Notes: a model not told the origin generated them from the sequence alone. A stretch of 64,000 nt of DNA from Firmicutes bacterium UBA1702 (GCA_002320005.1 DCJK01000013.1:124001-188000); one strand, 5' to 3'; shown: positions 40,967 through 50,547, counted from the stretch's first letter. Numbers and translations: made by a program.

Positions 40967-41971
40967 ATGATTACTTTTGAAAATTATGACAGAAAAATCG
41001 ACAAAATTCAGGCTGTTCTGACTCAGTACGGTATAAACAATCTGGAGGAAGCCTCGGAAATCTGCAAAGAGGCAGGCTTTGACCCGTATGAGATTGTCAA
41101 GGGAATTCAGCCTATATGTTTCGAAGATGCATGCTGGGCATATACTGCCGGGGCAGCCATAGCTCTGAAAAAAGGATGTACAAGAGCCGCAGATGCTGCA
41201 GAAGCCATAGGTGAGGGACTTCAGGCTTTCTGCCTTGCAGGTTCTGTTGCCGAAGACAGAAAGGTAGGTCTTGGTCACGGAAATCTGGCAGCAATGCTTT
41301 TGAGAGAAGAGACACAATGCTTTGCGTTTCTGGCCGGGCATGAATCTTTTGCCGCAGCCGAGGGAGCTATAGGAATTGCCAAATCAGCCAACAAGGTGCG
41401 CAAAAATCCTCTTCGCGTAATATTGAACGGTCTCGGAAAAGATGCAGCTCAGATAATATCCAGAATCAACGGATTCACCTACGTGCAGACTCAATTCGAT
41501 TATCATACCGGTGAACTGACTGTCTTAAAAGAAATTCCGTATTCAAAAGGAGAACGTTCAAAGGTACGATGCTATGGAGCAGATGATGTGCGTGAAGGCG
41601 TAGCCATCATGCATCGTGAATCCGTAGATGTGTCCATTACCGGAAACTCCACTAATCCAACCAGATTCCAGCATCCTGTTGCCGGAACATACAAAAAGGA
41701 ATGCATCGAACAGGGTAAAAAGTATTTTTCCGTTGCTTCAGGCGGCGGTACAGGCAGAACCCTCCATCCGGACAACATGGCAGCAGGCCCTGCTTCTTAC
41801 GGCATGACCGATACCATGGGAAGAATGCATTCCGATGCGCAGTTTGCAGGATCTTCATCAGTACCTGCTCATGTGGCCATGATGGGATTCATAGGCATGG
41901 GAAACAATCCGATGGTAGGAGCTACCGTAGCTGTAGCCGTAGCTGTGGAAGAATCAGCAAAGACAAAATAG
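40967..41971 (+). CDS. GGGtGRT protein
   Basis: 334 residues with the name-giving motif GGGTGRTLHPDNMAAGPASYG (starting near residue 263; key GGGTGRT then PxNMAAGP). Conserved Cys residues lie near IQPICFEDACWAYTAGAA (about 47-64). Widely annotated in Clostridia beside the preceding scaffold gene, it has no demonstrated biochemical role. The constant pairing suggests a shared Fe-S or cofactor task. GGAGGGGC lies upstream. Confidence 0.9.
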   Translation: MITFENYDRKIDKIQAVLTQYGINNLEEASEICKEAGFDPYEIVKGIQPICFEDACWAYTAGAAIALKKGCTRAADAAEAIGEGLQAFCLAGSVAEDRKVGLGHGNLAAMLLREETQCFAFLAGHESFAAAEGAIGIAKSANKVRKNPLRVILNGLGKDAAQIISRINGFTYVQTQFDYHTGELTVLKEIPYSKGERSKVRCYGADDVREGVAIMHRESVDVSITGNSTNPTRFQHPVAGTYKKECIEQGKKYFSVASGGGTGRTLHPDNMAAGPASYGMTDTMGRMHSDAQFAGSSSVPAHVAMMGFIGMGNNPMVGATVAVAVAVEESAKTK

Positions 41972-42028
41972 AAAACCGCCCCCGCAGGGGGAAAGGAAAG
42001 GCATAACTTATATCGCCATATAAGCAGA

Positions 42029-42114
42029 TTCCCGAAAACAGCCTGAAAAAGACGGCTTTTCGGGAATTGCTTTCTGCATGGAAAGAGGCACCGCTGCGCG
42101 GTGCCTCTTTCTCT
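42029..42114 (+). terminator. Two hairpins after the GGGtGRT gene
   Basis: First: TTCCCGAAAA and TTTTCGGGAA (42029-42066). Second: AAAGAGGCACCG and CGGTGCCTCTTT (42082-42110) followed by CTCTCTT. The second also faces the convergent phosphorylase gene and can stop it. Confidence 0.7.
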
Positions 42115-42144
42115 CTTCGGTGGATGCATGCCGTCTGTTACAGG

Positions 42145-42897
42145 TTATTTACAGTGGCAGCGGTATATTTCATCATATATGCGCAGCGTTTCAAGAGCCA
42201 GAAGGATCTCTGCCCGTTCTCCTGCGGCTGCTGCATCAGCACCGTCGGCATAAGCTCCTATGCCGGACGCCTTGTCGCCGCGGAGGGCGACAACGGTGTT
42301 TAGCACCGCAGCGCATTTTAATGCGCGGAGGCGGCCGACGACAAATATTGCGGCTGTTTCCATATCGTCTGCCAGTATACCTTGCTGCTGCCAGTACGGC
42401 TCAAGCTGATTTTCGGCTTCGGCGTAGAAGCTTTCATGGCTTCGTGTAATTCCTACATGGCATGTTGCATCCAGCCCTTCGGCGGCGCGCAGACATGCCT
42501 GCAGCATGTCTGTGTCCGGGACGGCGGGATAGCCGGCCTTAACATAACAGTTGGAGGTCCCGTCGTCCCGCACGCAGCCGGCGGATATTATAATGTCACC
42601 CACCGAGATGTCCGGCTGCAGCGCGCCGCAGGAGCCTATGCGTATGGCAGCTTCCACACCGATTCTTTTCAGTTCTTCTATTCCGATGGCAGCGGAAACC
42701 CCGCCCATTCCTGTGGACATGCCAAGGATTTTCAGCCCTTTGTAGCAACCTGTAATACTCCGGTATTCACGGTTAAAACCTTCTTCTTTTACATTTTCAA
42801 GGAAGGGCACGATCTTATCCAGACGAGCCGGATCTCCCGGAAGAATGGCATAGCGAGCGTCAAGGGTTTCATCCAGCATTATGTGCGGCTGTTTCAT
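42145..42897 (-). CDS. Nucleoside phosphorylase (uridine/purine type)
   Basis: 250 residues of the PNP/UDP family-1 fold: ILPGDPARLDKI (18-29), STGMGGVSAAIGIEEL (61-76), RIGSCGALQPDISVGDIII (phosphate site, about 86-104), and ADDMETAAIF (about 176-185, ribose-binding Met-Glu). Releases base and (deoxy)ribose 1-phosphate. Substrate may be uridine or purine nucleosides. It lies next to a nucleoside-type importer (43129-47850), consistent with salvage. Confidence 0.88.
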   Translation of the reverse strand: MKQPHIMLDETLDARYAILPGDPARLDKIVPFLENVKEEGFNREYRSITGCYKGLKILGMSTGMGGVSAAIGIEELKRIGVEAAIRIGSCGALQPDISVGDIIISAGCVRDDGTSNCYVKAGYPAVPDTDMLQACLRAAEGLDATCHVGITRSHESFYAEAENQLEPYWQQQGILADDMETAAIFVVGRLRALKCAAVLNTVVALRGDKASGIGAYADGADAAAAGERAEILLALETLRIYDEIYRCHCK

Positions 42898-43058
42898 AAA
42901 ATATCCTCCATATACTTAATTAATATTGATTTTCACCTTAAAATCCATATGCTTTTATGTTTTGCAGAAAAGGGCAGAAGGCGCAGAAAATGCAAGTAAA
43001 AAGCTGAAATTTGCCCCCCCTTTTTCTTTGTGGATTATAATTAAAATTACTTGAAAAC

Positions 43059-43087
43059 TTGATTTTAGTCAATAATGATGTTAAAAT
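43059..43087 (+). promoter_or_regulatory. Promoter of the BMP importer operon
   Basis: TTGATT, 17 bp, TAAAAT, 41 bp before the BMP ATG. A run of C (43015-43020) then T just upstream is unexplained. Confidence 0.6.
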
Positions 43088-43128
43088 TTACTGGCATGAA
43101 TTATTTTTTCTAATACGGAGGAAAAAAC

Positions 43129-44139
43129 ATGAAGAAGACTATTTCACTTTTACTTGTTTTCGCCATGATCCTTTCGGCATTTGCATTGACAGGATGTTCA
43201 AAGGATAATGGAGAGGGCGAGGAATTAACCGTTTCAATCGTGGTATCTTCCGCTTTCGGAGACAAGTCATTTAATGACTCCGCCAAAGAAGGTGCAGACA
43301 AGCTTGCACAAGACTACGGTGTAAAGATTAAGACAATCGAATGTCAGGAAGAAAACTTCAAACAGTACATGGTGCAGGCAGCTGAAGAATCAGACATTGT
43401 AGTTCCTGTAGGCTGGCAGTTCTACGAAATACCTGAAGTTGCCAAGGAATATCCTGATACAAAATTCATCTGGGTTGACAACGAAGCAGAAGGAATCGCA
43501 GATCTTCCAAATGTTCTCTGCATTACATATGCACAGAATGAAGGTTCATTCCTTGCAGGCTACATTGCAGCCAAGATGTCCCAGAGCGGAGTTGTAGGCG
43601 CAGTAGGAGGAGAACAGAACACAACCATCGACGACTTTATCGTCGGATACAAGCAGGGTGCTCTCTATGCAAACCCTGATATCAAGGTGGTTACCAACTA
43701 TGCCAATACATATGAAGACCCGGCCAAGGGCAAAGAATGCGCATTAGCTCTTCACAATCAGGGAGCAGATGTTATATTCCAGATTGCAGGAAATACCGGA
43801 AACGGTGTATTTGCAGCAGCTCAGGAAGCAGGCTTCTATGCTATTGGAGTAGACCAGGATCAGAAGATTTCAGCTCCTGAATATGACAAGCAGATTATAT
43901 GCTCAATGAAAAAAGAAGTAGGACTTTCCATTTATGATACGATTAAGACCTTCATAGAAGAAGAAAAGTGGGAAGGCGCAAGAGTATGGACTGCCGACAT
44001 GGCAACCGGATATATTTCAATTGCATACGGCAACGAAGATTCAGAGCAGCAGATCAGTGATGCAATAAAATCCGAAGTGGAAGAAATTGCAGGCAAGATC
44101 GTAAGCGGCGATATCGTTGTCGATACAACAAGACAATAA
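43129..44139 (+). CDS. BMP-family substrate-binding lipoprotein
   Basis: 336 residues. Lipoprotein signal with LTGC lipobox, Cys23. The BMP/PnrA-type periplasmic-binding fold follows: SSAFGDKSFNDSAKEGADKL, IVVPVGWQFYEIP, EGSFLAGYIAAKMS, VGAVGGEQNTTIDDFIVGY and IFQIAGNTGNGVFAAAQE. BMP proteins bind purine or pyrimidine nucleosides. It is the first gene of the operon. A terminator follows, probably raising its level over the ABC genes. Confidence 0.93.
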   Translation: MKKTISLLLVFAMILSAFALTGCSKDNGEGEELTVSIVVSSAFGDKSFNDSAKEGADKLAQDYGVKIKTIECQEENFKQYMVQAAEESDIVVPVGWQFYEIPEVAKEYPDTKFIWVDNEAEGIADLPNVLCITYAQNEGSFLAGYIAAKMSQSGVVGAVGGEQNTTIDDFIVGYKQGALYANPDIKVVTNYANTYEDPAKGKECALALHNQGADVIFQIAGNTGNGVFAAAQEAGFYAIGVDQDQKISAPEYDKQIICSMKKEVGLSIYDTIKTFIEEEKWEGARVWTADMATGYISIAYGNEDSEQQISDAIKSEVEEIAGKIVSGDIVVDTTRQ

Positions 44140-44182
44140 TTCATGACAGTACAAATCGAATAAAACCTCATTATTCGCATAT

Positions 44183-44215
44183 AAAGCGCAGCGCTAAATG
44201 CGCTGCGCTTTTTTT
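44183..44215 (+). terminator. Internal terminator between BMP and ABC genes
   Basis: AAAGCGCAGCG and CGCTGCGCTTT enclose CTAAATG, followed by TTTTT. Partial readthrough would give excess binding protein. Confidence 0.8.
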
Positions 44216-44255
44216 CATAATCGGAGCAAATGAACCGAAAAGAGAGGTAGAAGCT

Positions 44256-45809
44256 TTGAAGGACACAAAAGAAACCATTGTAAAATTTGAAAATATATCC
44301 ATGCAGTTTCCGGGCGTGCTGGCTAATGACGATGTTTCCCTGGAAATAAAAAAAGGCGAGATTTTTGCGCTGGTGGGTGAAAACGGAGCAGGAAAGAGCA
44401 CATTGATGAATATCCTTTACGGTCTTCATACCCCAACTGCCGGAAATGTATATGTAAAAGGACAGAAGATAGAAAAATTTAAACCTATGGGCGCAATTGA
44501 AAAAGGCGTGGGAATGGTGCATCAGCACTTCATGCTGGTACCTTCATTCACGGTGGCTCAGAACATTGTGCTCAGCAGGGAACCGAAGAAAATGAAGTTC
44601 CTTTATGACCTGAAAAAAGCCAATAGCCAGGTAAGGGAATTGTCTGAAGATTACGGACTTAAAGTTGATCCGGAAGCTGTGGTAGGAGAGATAAGCGTGG
44701 GTCTGCAGCAGAGAGTTGAAATACTCAAGACTCTTTATCGCGGTGCTGATGTGCTTATACTGGACGAACCTACCGCCGTACTGACTCCTCAGGAAACAGA
44801 CGAACTTTTTAAAGTCATAAGAAGAATCGTTGAAGAAAAAGACATGACAGTGATAATAATTACTCACAAGCTTTACGAGGTAATGGCAATATCTGACCGT
44901 GTGGGAGTCATGCGTCAGGGAAAGCTTATAGGAGTCGAAGAAACCAAAAATGTAAATGAAAGAATTCTCGCCTCCATGATGGTAGGAAGAGAAGTCTTAT
45001 TTGATAAAATTGAAAAGACCGGAGAACCCGGAAATGTGCTTATAGAAGCGGATAATCTGTTTGTTGCTGACAACAGAGGCCTTATGGCTGTCAACGGAGT
45101 ATCTCTGAAGGTGAGAGCCGGCGAGATACTGGGAGTAGCCGCCATAGAAGGCAACGGACAAAGCGAACTTGTGGAGGCACTTACAGGAATGAGAAGTGTC
45201 AAGCAGGGACAGATATATATATGCGGACAGGAAGCATCAGGCCGAGATCCCGGTGAAATACGAAAGATGGGACTTGCCCATATACCGGAGGACAGAATCT
45301 CAACGGGAGTGGCCATGCCTTCCAGCATTACCGATAACATGATCATCGGTAAAGAGCGGCGCAGTGAGTTTTCCGTAAAAGGCATACATCTGAAACGTTC
45401 CAGCGTTGCCCGATATGCACGGGAACTCTTTGATAAATTCGACCTCAGAGGAGCAGGAGTGGATACGGAGGTCGGCTCCCTTTCCGGCGGCAACATGCAG
45501 AAAGTCGTCGTAGCCAGAGAGTTTTCACTGGATACACCGGTGCTTATAGTAGCTCAGCCTACCAGAGGAGTGGATGTGGGCGCTATGGAATTTATTCACA
45601 AACAGATAATAGAAAAAAGAAACCACGGATGCGCAATTCTTCTGGTAAGCGCTGATCTGGATGAAGTAATGCGGCTCAGCGACAGGATAATCACCATGTA
45701 TGAAGGCCGTATTACCGGAGAATTCAAAGCCCAGGAGATAGATAAACGAGACATCGGATACTATATGACCGGAAGCAGAACAGCAGGGGGAGGTGAAGAA
45801 GGTGCATAA
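44256..45809 (+). CDS. Nucleoside ABC importer ATPase (NupO/YufO-like)
   Basis: 517 residues, two ATPase halves. First Walker A GENGAGKST (41-49), signature VGLQQRVEI, Walker B LILDEPTAVL. The second half has a degenerate P-loop (IEGNGQSELVEALTG), signature LSGGNMQKVVVAREF, and AQPTRGVD in place of DEPTRGVD (Glu to Gln). This asymmetry is normal for carbohydrate-uptake-2-type ABC ATPases. Start is TTG 44256, with AGAGAGG upstream. It ends overlapping the permease. Confidence 0.92.
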   Translation: MKDTKETIVKFENISMQFPGVLANDDVSLEIKKGEIFALVGENGAGKSTLMNILYGLHTPTAGNVYVKGQKIEKFKPMGAIEKGVGMVHQHFMLVPSFTVAQNIVLSREPKKMKFLYDLKKANSQVRELSEDYGLKVDPEAVVGEISVGLQQRVEILKTLYRGADVLILDEPTAVLTPQETDELFKVIRRIVEEKDMTVIIITHKLYEVMAISDRVGVMRQGKLIGVEETKNVNERILASMMVGREVLFDKIEKTGEPGNVLIEADNLFVADNRGLMAVNGVSLKVRAGEILGVAAIEGNGQSELVEALTGMRSVKQGQIYICGQEASGRDPGEIRKMGLAHIPEDRISTGVAMPSSITDNMIIGKERRSEFSVKGIHLKRSSVARYARELFDKFDLRGAGVDTEVGSLSGGNMQKVVVAREFSLDTPVLIVAQPTRGVDVGAMEFIHKQIIEKRNHGCAILLVSADLDEVMRLSDRIITMYEGRITGEFKAQEIDKRDIGYYMTGSRTAGGGEEGA

Positions 45810-46899
45810 GATCACCCAATCCATTAAACAGAACAAGACCTATCTTATTTCCCTCATAATCAGTATTACGGCAGCACTGATAATAGGCGGAATACTGATG
45901 GACGTAACCGGCTTCAATCCCTTTGAATCCTATGGAGCAATGCTGAGAGGAGCCTTCGGCTCTGCCCGCGTGTTTGGCAATACCCTTACAAAGATGATAA
46001 CCCTTTGCCTGACAGGTCTTGCTATGACGGTCTGCGCCAAGGCAGGTCTCTTCAATGTCGGAGGAGAGGGACAGCTCTTTCTGGGAGGACTGGCTGCAAC
46101 CATGACAGGTGTGTACCTTCAGGGAGCATCTCCTCTGATTGCGGTTCCGCTGGCATTCCTGTCGGCAATAGTCGCAGGCGGCCTGTACGCCTGGATACCG
46201 GCAGTACTTAAAGTAAAGCTCAAAGTAAGTGAAGTCATCACAACCATAATGCTTAACTCGGTTGCCATATATGTATGTACATATCTGGTAAACAGCAGCG
46301 GACCACTGGCAACTCATGATAAAGGAGTCCTGGGCGGAAGTGATGCAGTGCCTGAGGCCTTCAGATTCGCTCAGCTGATACCTAAATCCAATCTCAGCAC
46401 AGCAATATTTTACAGTGCCGTAATTGCTTTTCTCTGCTGGTACATAATGCAGAAGACAAGCATAGGACTGGAAATGAAGGTCACCGGTGAAAATGAGCGT
46501 TTTGCTTTCTTTGCCGGCCTTCCAAAGGACAAGCTGATGATCTGGTCCATGGTGGCCTCAGGAGCCATCTGCGGCCTTGTAGGAATGTTTGAGGTATACG
46601 GGTACCAGATAAGGTTTCAGGATAGCATAAGTAACGAATTCTATTACGACGGAATGCTGGTGGCAATGATAATGAACTATAACCCTGTGGGGATAATAAT
46701 CATGAGTTTCTTCTTCGCGGTAATAGATATAGGTGCCAGCGCCATGGAATTCTCTACAGGAGTTTCGGGAGAAATATCAGAGATAATATTTGCCGTTATA
46801 ATTTTCCTTATGGCTGCAGAAAAAGGAATATCCAAAGCAATAACAAAAAAAAACCTGCAGCGAAAAGTAAAAAAGACCATGGGAAAGGAGGTGCAGTAG
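45802..46899 (+). CDS. Nucleoside ABC importer permease 1
   Basis: 365 residues from GTG 45802 (GGGGGAGG eight bases upstream; the alternative GTG 45793 overlaps that site). About 9 membrane helices. BPD-type permease of the BMP importer: GLAMTVCAKAGLFNVGGEGQL, VSEVITTIMLNSVAIYV, and FFAVIDIGASAMEF. It pairs with the next permease to form the membrane channel. The next gene starts at the adjacent base. Confidence 0.9.
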   Translation: MHKITQSIKQNKTYLISLIISITAALIIGGILMDVTGFNPFESYGAMLRGAFGSARVFGNTLTKMITLCLTGLAMTVCAKAGLFNVGGEGQLFLGGLAATMTGVYLQGASPLIAVPLAFLSAIVAGGLYAWIPAVLKVKLKVSEVITTIMLNSVAIYVCTYLVNSSGPLATHDKGVLGGSDAVPEAFRFAQLIPKSNLSTAIFYSAVIAFLCWYIMQKTSIGLEMKVTGENERFAFFAGLPKDKLMIWSMVASGAICGLVGMFEVYGYQIRFQDSISNEFYYDGMLVAMIMNYNPVGIIIMSFFFAVIDIGASAMEFSTGVSGEISEIIFAVIIFLMAAEKGISKAITKKNLQRKVKKTMGKEVQ

Positions 46900-47850
46900 A
46901 TGGAACATATATTTGATGTGTTTAATATCGGACTTTTGCAAAACACTCTGCGCACCGCCACGCCGGTAATACTGGCAGCCATGGGAGGTCTCATGACGGA
47001 GCAGGCCGGAATCATGAACATAGGTATGGACGGGATGATACTTATAGGGGCCTTCGTGGCTGTTGCTTTCAGCTTCGCATGTGCCAGCGCTTCTATCGGC
47101 GTTCTGATAGCCGTTCTGTGCGGCATACTCATCGGGTTGTTTTTTGCTCTCTTTGTCGTAAAACTTAAGAGTGATGAGTTTATTATCGGTATGGCGCTCA
47201 ACACCTTTGCCGGCGGACTGACGGTATTTCTTCTCCGCTCGATTTTCGGGGTAAAAGGAACGTTTTCAAATTCCGGCATTGTGGCTCTGCCTAAAGTGCA
47301 TCTTGACTTCCTGGACAGTATTCCTGTCATAGGACCGCTGCTTAATGACAATTCGATTTTTGTTTATATAACATGGATTCTGGTGTTTCTCGCATGGCTG
47401 TTCCTGTACAGAACCCCTTGCGGATTCTGGCTCAGAGCTGCCGGTGAGCATCCTGAGTCACTGGAGACAGCAGGAATAAATCCGGACAAGATGAAACTGA
47501 TGGCCAGCGTGCTCTGCGGAATTTTCTGCGGATTTGCAGGCGCTCATCTGTCGCTGGGGTACCTTACCATGTTTACGGAAGGAATGAGTAACAGCAGAGG
47601 ATTTATTGCATTTGCATGTGTGATTTTCGGTATGGCCAATCCGCCGAAGGTATTTCTGGCAGCGCTGCTTTTCGGATTCCTGGATGCGCTTGGTCTGAGA
47701 CTTCAGAGCGTGGGAGTTCCGTCTGATCTCACATCGACGGTACCTTATATAGCCACGGTTCTCATGCTGGTGTATGTTGTGGTAAGCACAGACCGGAAGA
47801 AAAAGAAAAAGACAAAGCAGCAGCTTGTGGAAGCAAGTGAAAGAGCTTAA
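46900..47850 (+). CDS. Nucleoside ABC importer permease 2
   Basis: 316 residues, about 8-9 membrane helices. TPVILAAMGGLMTEQAGIMN is the family's start, with GMDGMILIGAFVAVAF, DEFIIGMALNTFAGGLTVF, and LWLRAAGEHPESLETAGI-type cytoplasmic coupling loop. Completes the four-gene importer (binding protein, ATPase, two permeases). AAAGGAGG lies in the preceding gene. A charged KKKKKTKQQ tail is at the end. Confidence 0.92.
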   Translation: MEHIFDVFNIGLLQNTLRTATPVILAAMGGLMTEQAGIMNIGMDGMILIGAFVAVAFSFACASASIGVLIAVLCGILIGLFFALFVVKLKSDEFIIGMALNTFAGGLTVFLLRSIFGVKGTFSNSGIVALPKVHLDFLDSIPVIGPLLNDNSIFVYITWILVFLAWLFLYRTPCGFWLRAAGEHPESLETAGINPDKMKLMASVLCGIFCGFAGAHLSLGYLTMFTEGMSNSRGFIAFACVIFGMANPPKVFLAALLFGFLDALGLRLQSVGVPSDLTSTVPYIATVLMLVYVVVSTDRKKKKKTKQQLVEASERA

Positions 47851-47874
47851 AATAAATAAGAAAAGGGGAAAAAG

Positions 47875-48963
47875 ATGAAAAAATTTATTAAAAGTGCAAT
47901 GATTTGCATATTCTGTTTCTGCATGGTGATTGCCATGGCAGGCTGCGGAAGCAGCAAACCTTACAGCAGCTATGATCTGTCTGAATATATCACATTGCCG
48001 GATTACGATTCCTTTGAGACTACAGCTCCGGATGTCACCATAACAGATGATGATATCGATGCAGAGATTCAGAAAAACCTTGAAGCAGCAGCTACAACAG
48101 AGAAAATAACAGAAGGCACAGTAAATGAGGGAGATACGGTAACCATTTCCTTCGACGGAACCCTTGAGGACGGAACAAAGGATGCAGGGATGACATCTGA
48201 AGGAACAGATCTTGTACTGGGATCGGGAAGCATGATAGACGGATTTGAATCCGGTCTTTACGGTGCGACAATAGGTGAAGAAGTCACCCTTAATCTGACT
48301 TTCCCTGACCCATACAAAAATAAAGAGGAATACTCGGGAAAAAATGTAACCTTCAAGGTTAAGGTTCTCAGCAAAAATGTTGAAAAGGTTCCGGAACTGG
48401 ATGAGGAGTTCGTAAAAGCCAACAGCGATTATGAATCCGTGGCTGATTACAGAAATGCCATCGCAAAGGAACTTGAGCAGAACGAGTATGATGAGCAGCT
48501 GTACAATATCAAGTCAACGCTTTACTCGAAACTGGTAAGCGATACCGAGGTAATCCAGTATCCTGATAAGGAAGTAAAAAAGCAGATAAAGGAACTGGAA
48601 GAGACATACAAAAATATGGCAAAGAACAGCAATGTCGATTGGGAAGATTATTTAACCGATACACTTGGTGTCACACAGGAACAGTTTGATGAACAGGTAG
48701 AGCTCTATGCTAAGGAACTGGTGAAGCAGGAGATGATAATCTATGCAATTGCTGAAAAAGAAGGTCTGTCAGTGTCAGATGAAGAGTATGACACCTATCT
48801 GGACAACATGCTTGCAAGTTCCGGTTTCCAAGACGAGGCCGCTTTCAAGGAGTACACAGGTATGTCTCTCAAGAAATATGCCAAGACATATAAACTGGAC
48901 AGAGATCTTCTGCTGACCAAGGAGCTTGATACAATTTACGAGCGTCTGGCAGAAAAACTTTAA
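47875..48963 (+). CDS. FKBP-type/trigger-factor-like lipoprotein
   Basis: 362 residues. Lipobox MAGC with Cys24 makes it an exported lipoprotein. Residues of about 105-170 are an FKBP-type peptidyl-prolyl isomerase (GDTVTISFDGTLEDG, FESGLYGATIGEEVTL, FPDPYKN), followed by a long helical region (170-362) resembling the trigger-factor C-terminal cradle. Trigger factor is normally cytosolic. Here it is outside the membrane, likely a foldase or chaperone for exported proteins. AAAAGGGGAAAA precedes the start. Confidence 0.88.
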   Translation: MKKFIKSAMICIFCFCMVIAMAGCGSSKPYSSYDLSEYITLPDYDSFETTAPDVTITDDDIDAEIQKNLEAAATTEKITEGTVNEGDTVTISFDGTLEDGTKDAGMTSEGTDLVLGSGSMIDGFESGLYGATIGEEVTLNLTFPDPYKNKEEYSGKNVTFKVKVLSKNVEKVPELDEEFVKANSDYESVADYRNAIAKELEQNEYDEQLYNIKSTLYSKLVSDTEVIQYPDKEVKKQIKELEETYKNMAKNSNVDWEDYLTDTLGVTQEQFDEQVELYAKELVKQEMIIYAIAEKEGLSVSDEEYDTYLDNMLASSGFQDEAAFKEYTGMSLKKYAKTYKLDRDLLLTKELDTIYERLAEKL

Positions 48964-49027
48964 AACCTGTCATGTGGTAATAATTGCCTCCCTGAGGAAT
49001 ATACTTGTCTAAAGGGAGGTACATAAG

Positions 49028-49270
49028 ATGATAAGTACAGATAAACTTAAAAACAAAGAAGTCATAAACATCAGCGACGGTCGGAGCCTTGGATTTGTTT
49101 ATGACATTGAGGTTGATCTGGATAAAGGTGTCATAGACGGCATAGTAATACCCGGAGCCAGAGGTTTCATGGGTTTCTTCTCAAAAGGCGAGGGAGACAC
49201 TGTCATAAAATGGGAAAAGGTCAGAACCGTCGGGGACGATGTTATACTCGTTGATGTAGAAGGATTATAA
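49028..49270 (+). CDS. YlmC/YmxH-family sporulation protein (PRC-barrel)
   Basis: 80 residues, PRC-barrel fold: LKNKEVINISDGRSLGFVYD, then GVIDGIVIPGARG and WEKVRTVGDDVILVD. Clostridia and Bacilli carry YlmC/YmxH paralogues linked to sporulation with no defined mechanism. AAAGGGAGG lies upstream. It is followed by nrdR. Confidence 0.9.
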   Translation: MISTDKLKNKEVINISDGRSLGFVYDIEVDLDKGVIDGIVIPGARGFMGFFSKGEGDTVIKWEKVRTVGDDVILVDVEGL

Positions 49271-49306
49271 GATAATGAATAAGACAGAGAACCGGGAGGA
49301 AAAATT

Positions 49307-49810
49307 ATGAAGTGTCCTTTTTGTGATCATCCGGATACGAAGGTAATAGATTCAAGACCTACTGAAGAGGGACATGCCATCCGAAGAAGGCGCGGGTGCG
49401 ACAACTGCGGCAGAAGATTTACAACCTATGAAAAGGTTGAGGAAACCCTTTTGATGGTGGTAAAAAAAGACGGAAGAAGAGAAGCTTTTGACCGCGGCAA
49501 GATTCTCAGCGGCATTATCAAGGCCTGCCAGAAGCGTCCTGTTTCTATGGACAGAATGGAGAAAATGGTTGATGAAATCGAAAAGAACATCAGCAGTTCT
49601 CTGGAAAAAGAAGTAGAAAGCTATTATATAGGCGAGCTGATAATGGAGCAGCTTAAAGCTGTTGACGAGGTGGCTTATGTAAGATTTGCATCTGTATACA
49701 GACAGTTTACAGATGTGAACACCTTTGTGCGAGAGATAGAAAAGCTGCTTAAACCTGACGAAGCGGAAAGTCAAAAAGAAGAAGCTCAGAAAGAAGGAAA
49801 GAATGAATAA
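49307..49810 (+). CDS. nrdR: Transcriptional repressor NrdR
   Basis: 167 residues. Zinc ribbon with CPFC (3-6) and CDNC (31-34), plus RRRGC, then an ATP-cone (about 49-139: VVKKDGRREAFDRGKILSGI). NrdR senses ATP/dATP and represses ribonucleotide reductase genes at NrdR boxes. It overlaps cmk by 8 bp. No nrd gene is in the window. Confidence 0.97.
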   Translation: MKCPFCDHPDTKVIDSRPTEEGHAIRRRRGCDNCGRRFTTYEKVEETLLMVVKKDGRREAFDRGKILSGIIKACQKRPVSMDRMEKMVDEIEKNISSSLEKEVESYYIGELIMEQLKAVDEVAYVRFASVYRQFTDVNTFVREIEKLLKPDEAESQKEEAQKEGKNE

Positions 49811-50465
49811 GACCATAAAGATTGCAATAGACGGGCCGGGAGGAGCCGGCAAATCCACAGTGGCCAAAGCGGTGGCCGTCCGGCTCGGAATAGATTACAT
49901 TGATACCGGAGCCATGTACAGAGCCCTGGGACTTAAGATGCTCAGACTGGACATTCCTATGGAGGATACACCTCAGCTGAGACAGCTGCTCCGCGAAACA
50001 GAAATAGATTTCAGAGGAAAGGACATACTGCTGGACGGAGAGAATGTCACTGAGCTTATCAGAACTCCGCAGGTTTCAATGGCAGCCTCTGCATGCTCGG
50101 CATTCCCGGTAGTAAGGGAGACGATGGTAAAAGCCCAGCAGAAAATGGGAGCCGATAAAAGCGTAATAATGGACGGAAGAGATATATGCGAAGTGGTTTT
50201 TCCCGATGCGGAATTTAAATTTTTCATAACAGCAGACGCTGAAGAAAGAGCACGCAGACGTTGCAAAGAACTGCAGGAAAAGGGAAACGATGCTGTCTAT
50301 GAGCAGGTGCTGGCAGAAATAAAGGAAAGAGACCACAATGATGCCACCAGAGCGGCAAGTCCCATGAGAAAGGCGGAAGACGCCGAGCTCATTGATACCA
50401 CCGCAATGACCATAGACGAAACCGTAGAATATATATGTGGAAAGGTCAGAGCAAAAAATCTCTGA
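49803..50465 (+). CDS. cmk: Cytidylate kinase
   Basis: 220 residues. Phosphorylates CMP and dCMP with ATP. P-loop IDGPGGAGKSTVAKA (about 9-23), NMP site DYIDTGAMYRALGLK, DGRDICEVVFPDA and RRCKELQEKG (lid). Normal length for bacterial Cmk. Its start lies in the nrdR end. It is followed by a terminator whose hairpin also holds the next gene's ribosome-binding site. Confidence 0.95.
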   Translation: MNKTIKIAIDGPGGAGKSTVAKAVAVRLGIDYIDTGAMYRALGLKMLRLDIPMEDTPQLRQLLRETEIDFRGKDILLDGENVTELIRTPQVSMAASACSAFPVVRETMVKAQQKMGADKSVIMDGRDICEVVFPDAEFKFFITADAEERARRRCKELQEKGNDAVYEQVLAEIKERDHNDATRAASPMRKAEDAELIDTTAMTIDETVEYICGKVRAKNL

Positions 50466-50513
50466 AATTAAAGACTTGAAGAGCCGGATTGAATTATCCG
50501 GGCATAATTAACC

Positions 50514-50547
50514 CCTCCGATGGAAAAACTACCATCGGAGGTTTTTT
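50514..50547 (+). terminator. Terminator overlapping the PBP ribosome-binding site
   Basis: CCTCCGATGG and CCATCGGAGG enclose AAAAACTA, followed by TTTTTT and then directly the ATG of the PBP. The 3' arm contains GGAGG, the only Shine-Dalgarno for that gene. Confidence 0.8.
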
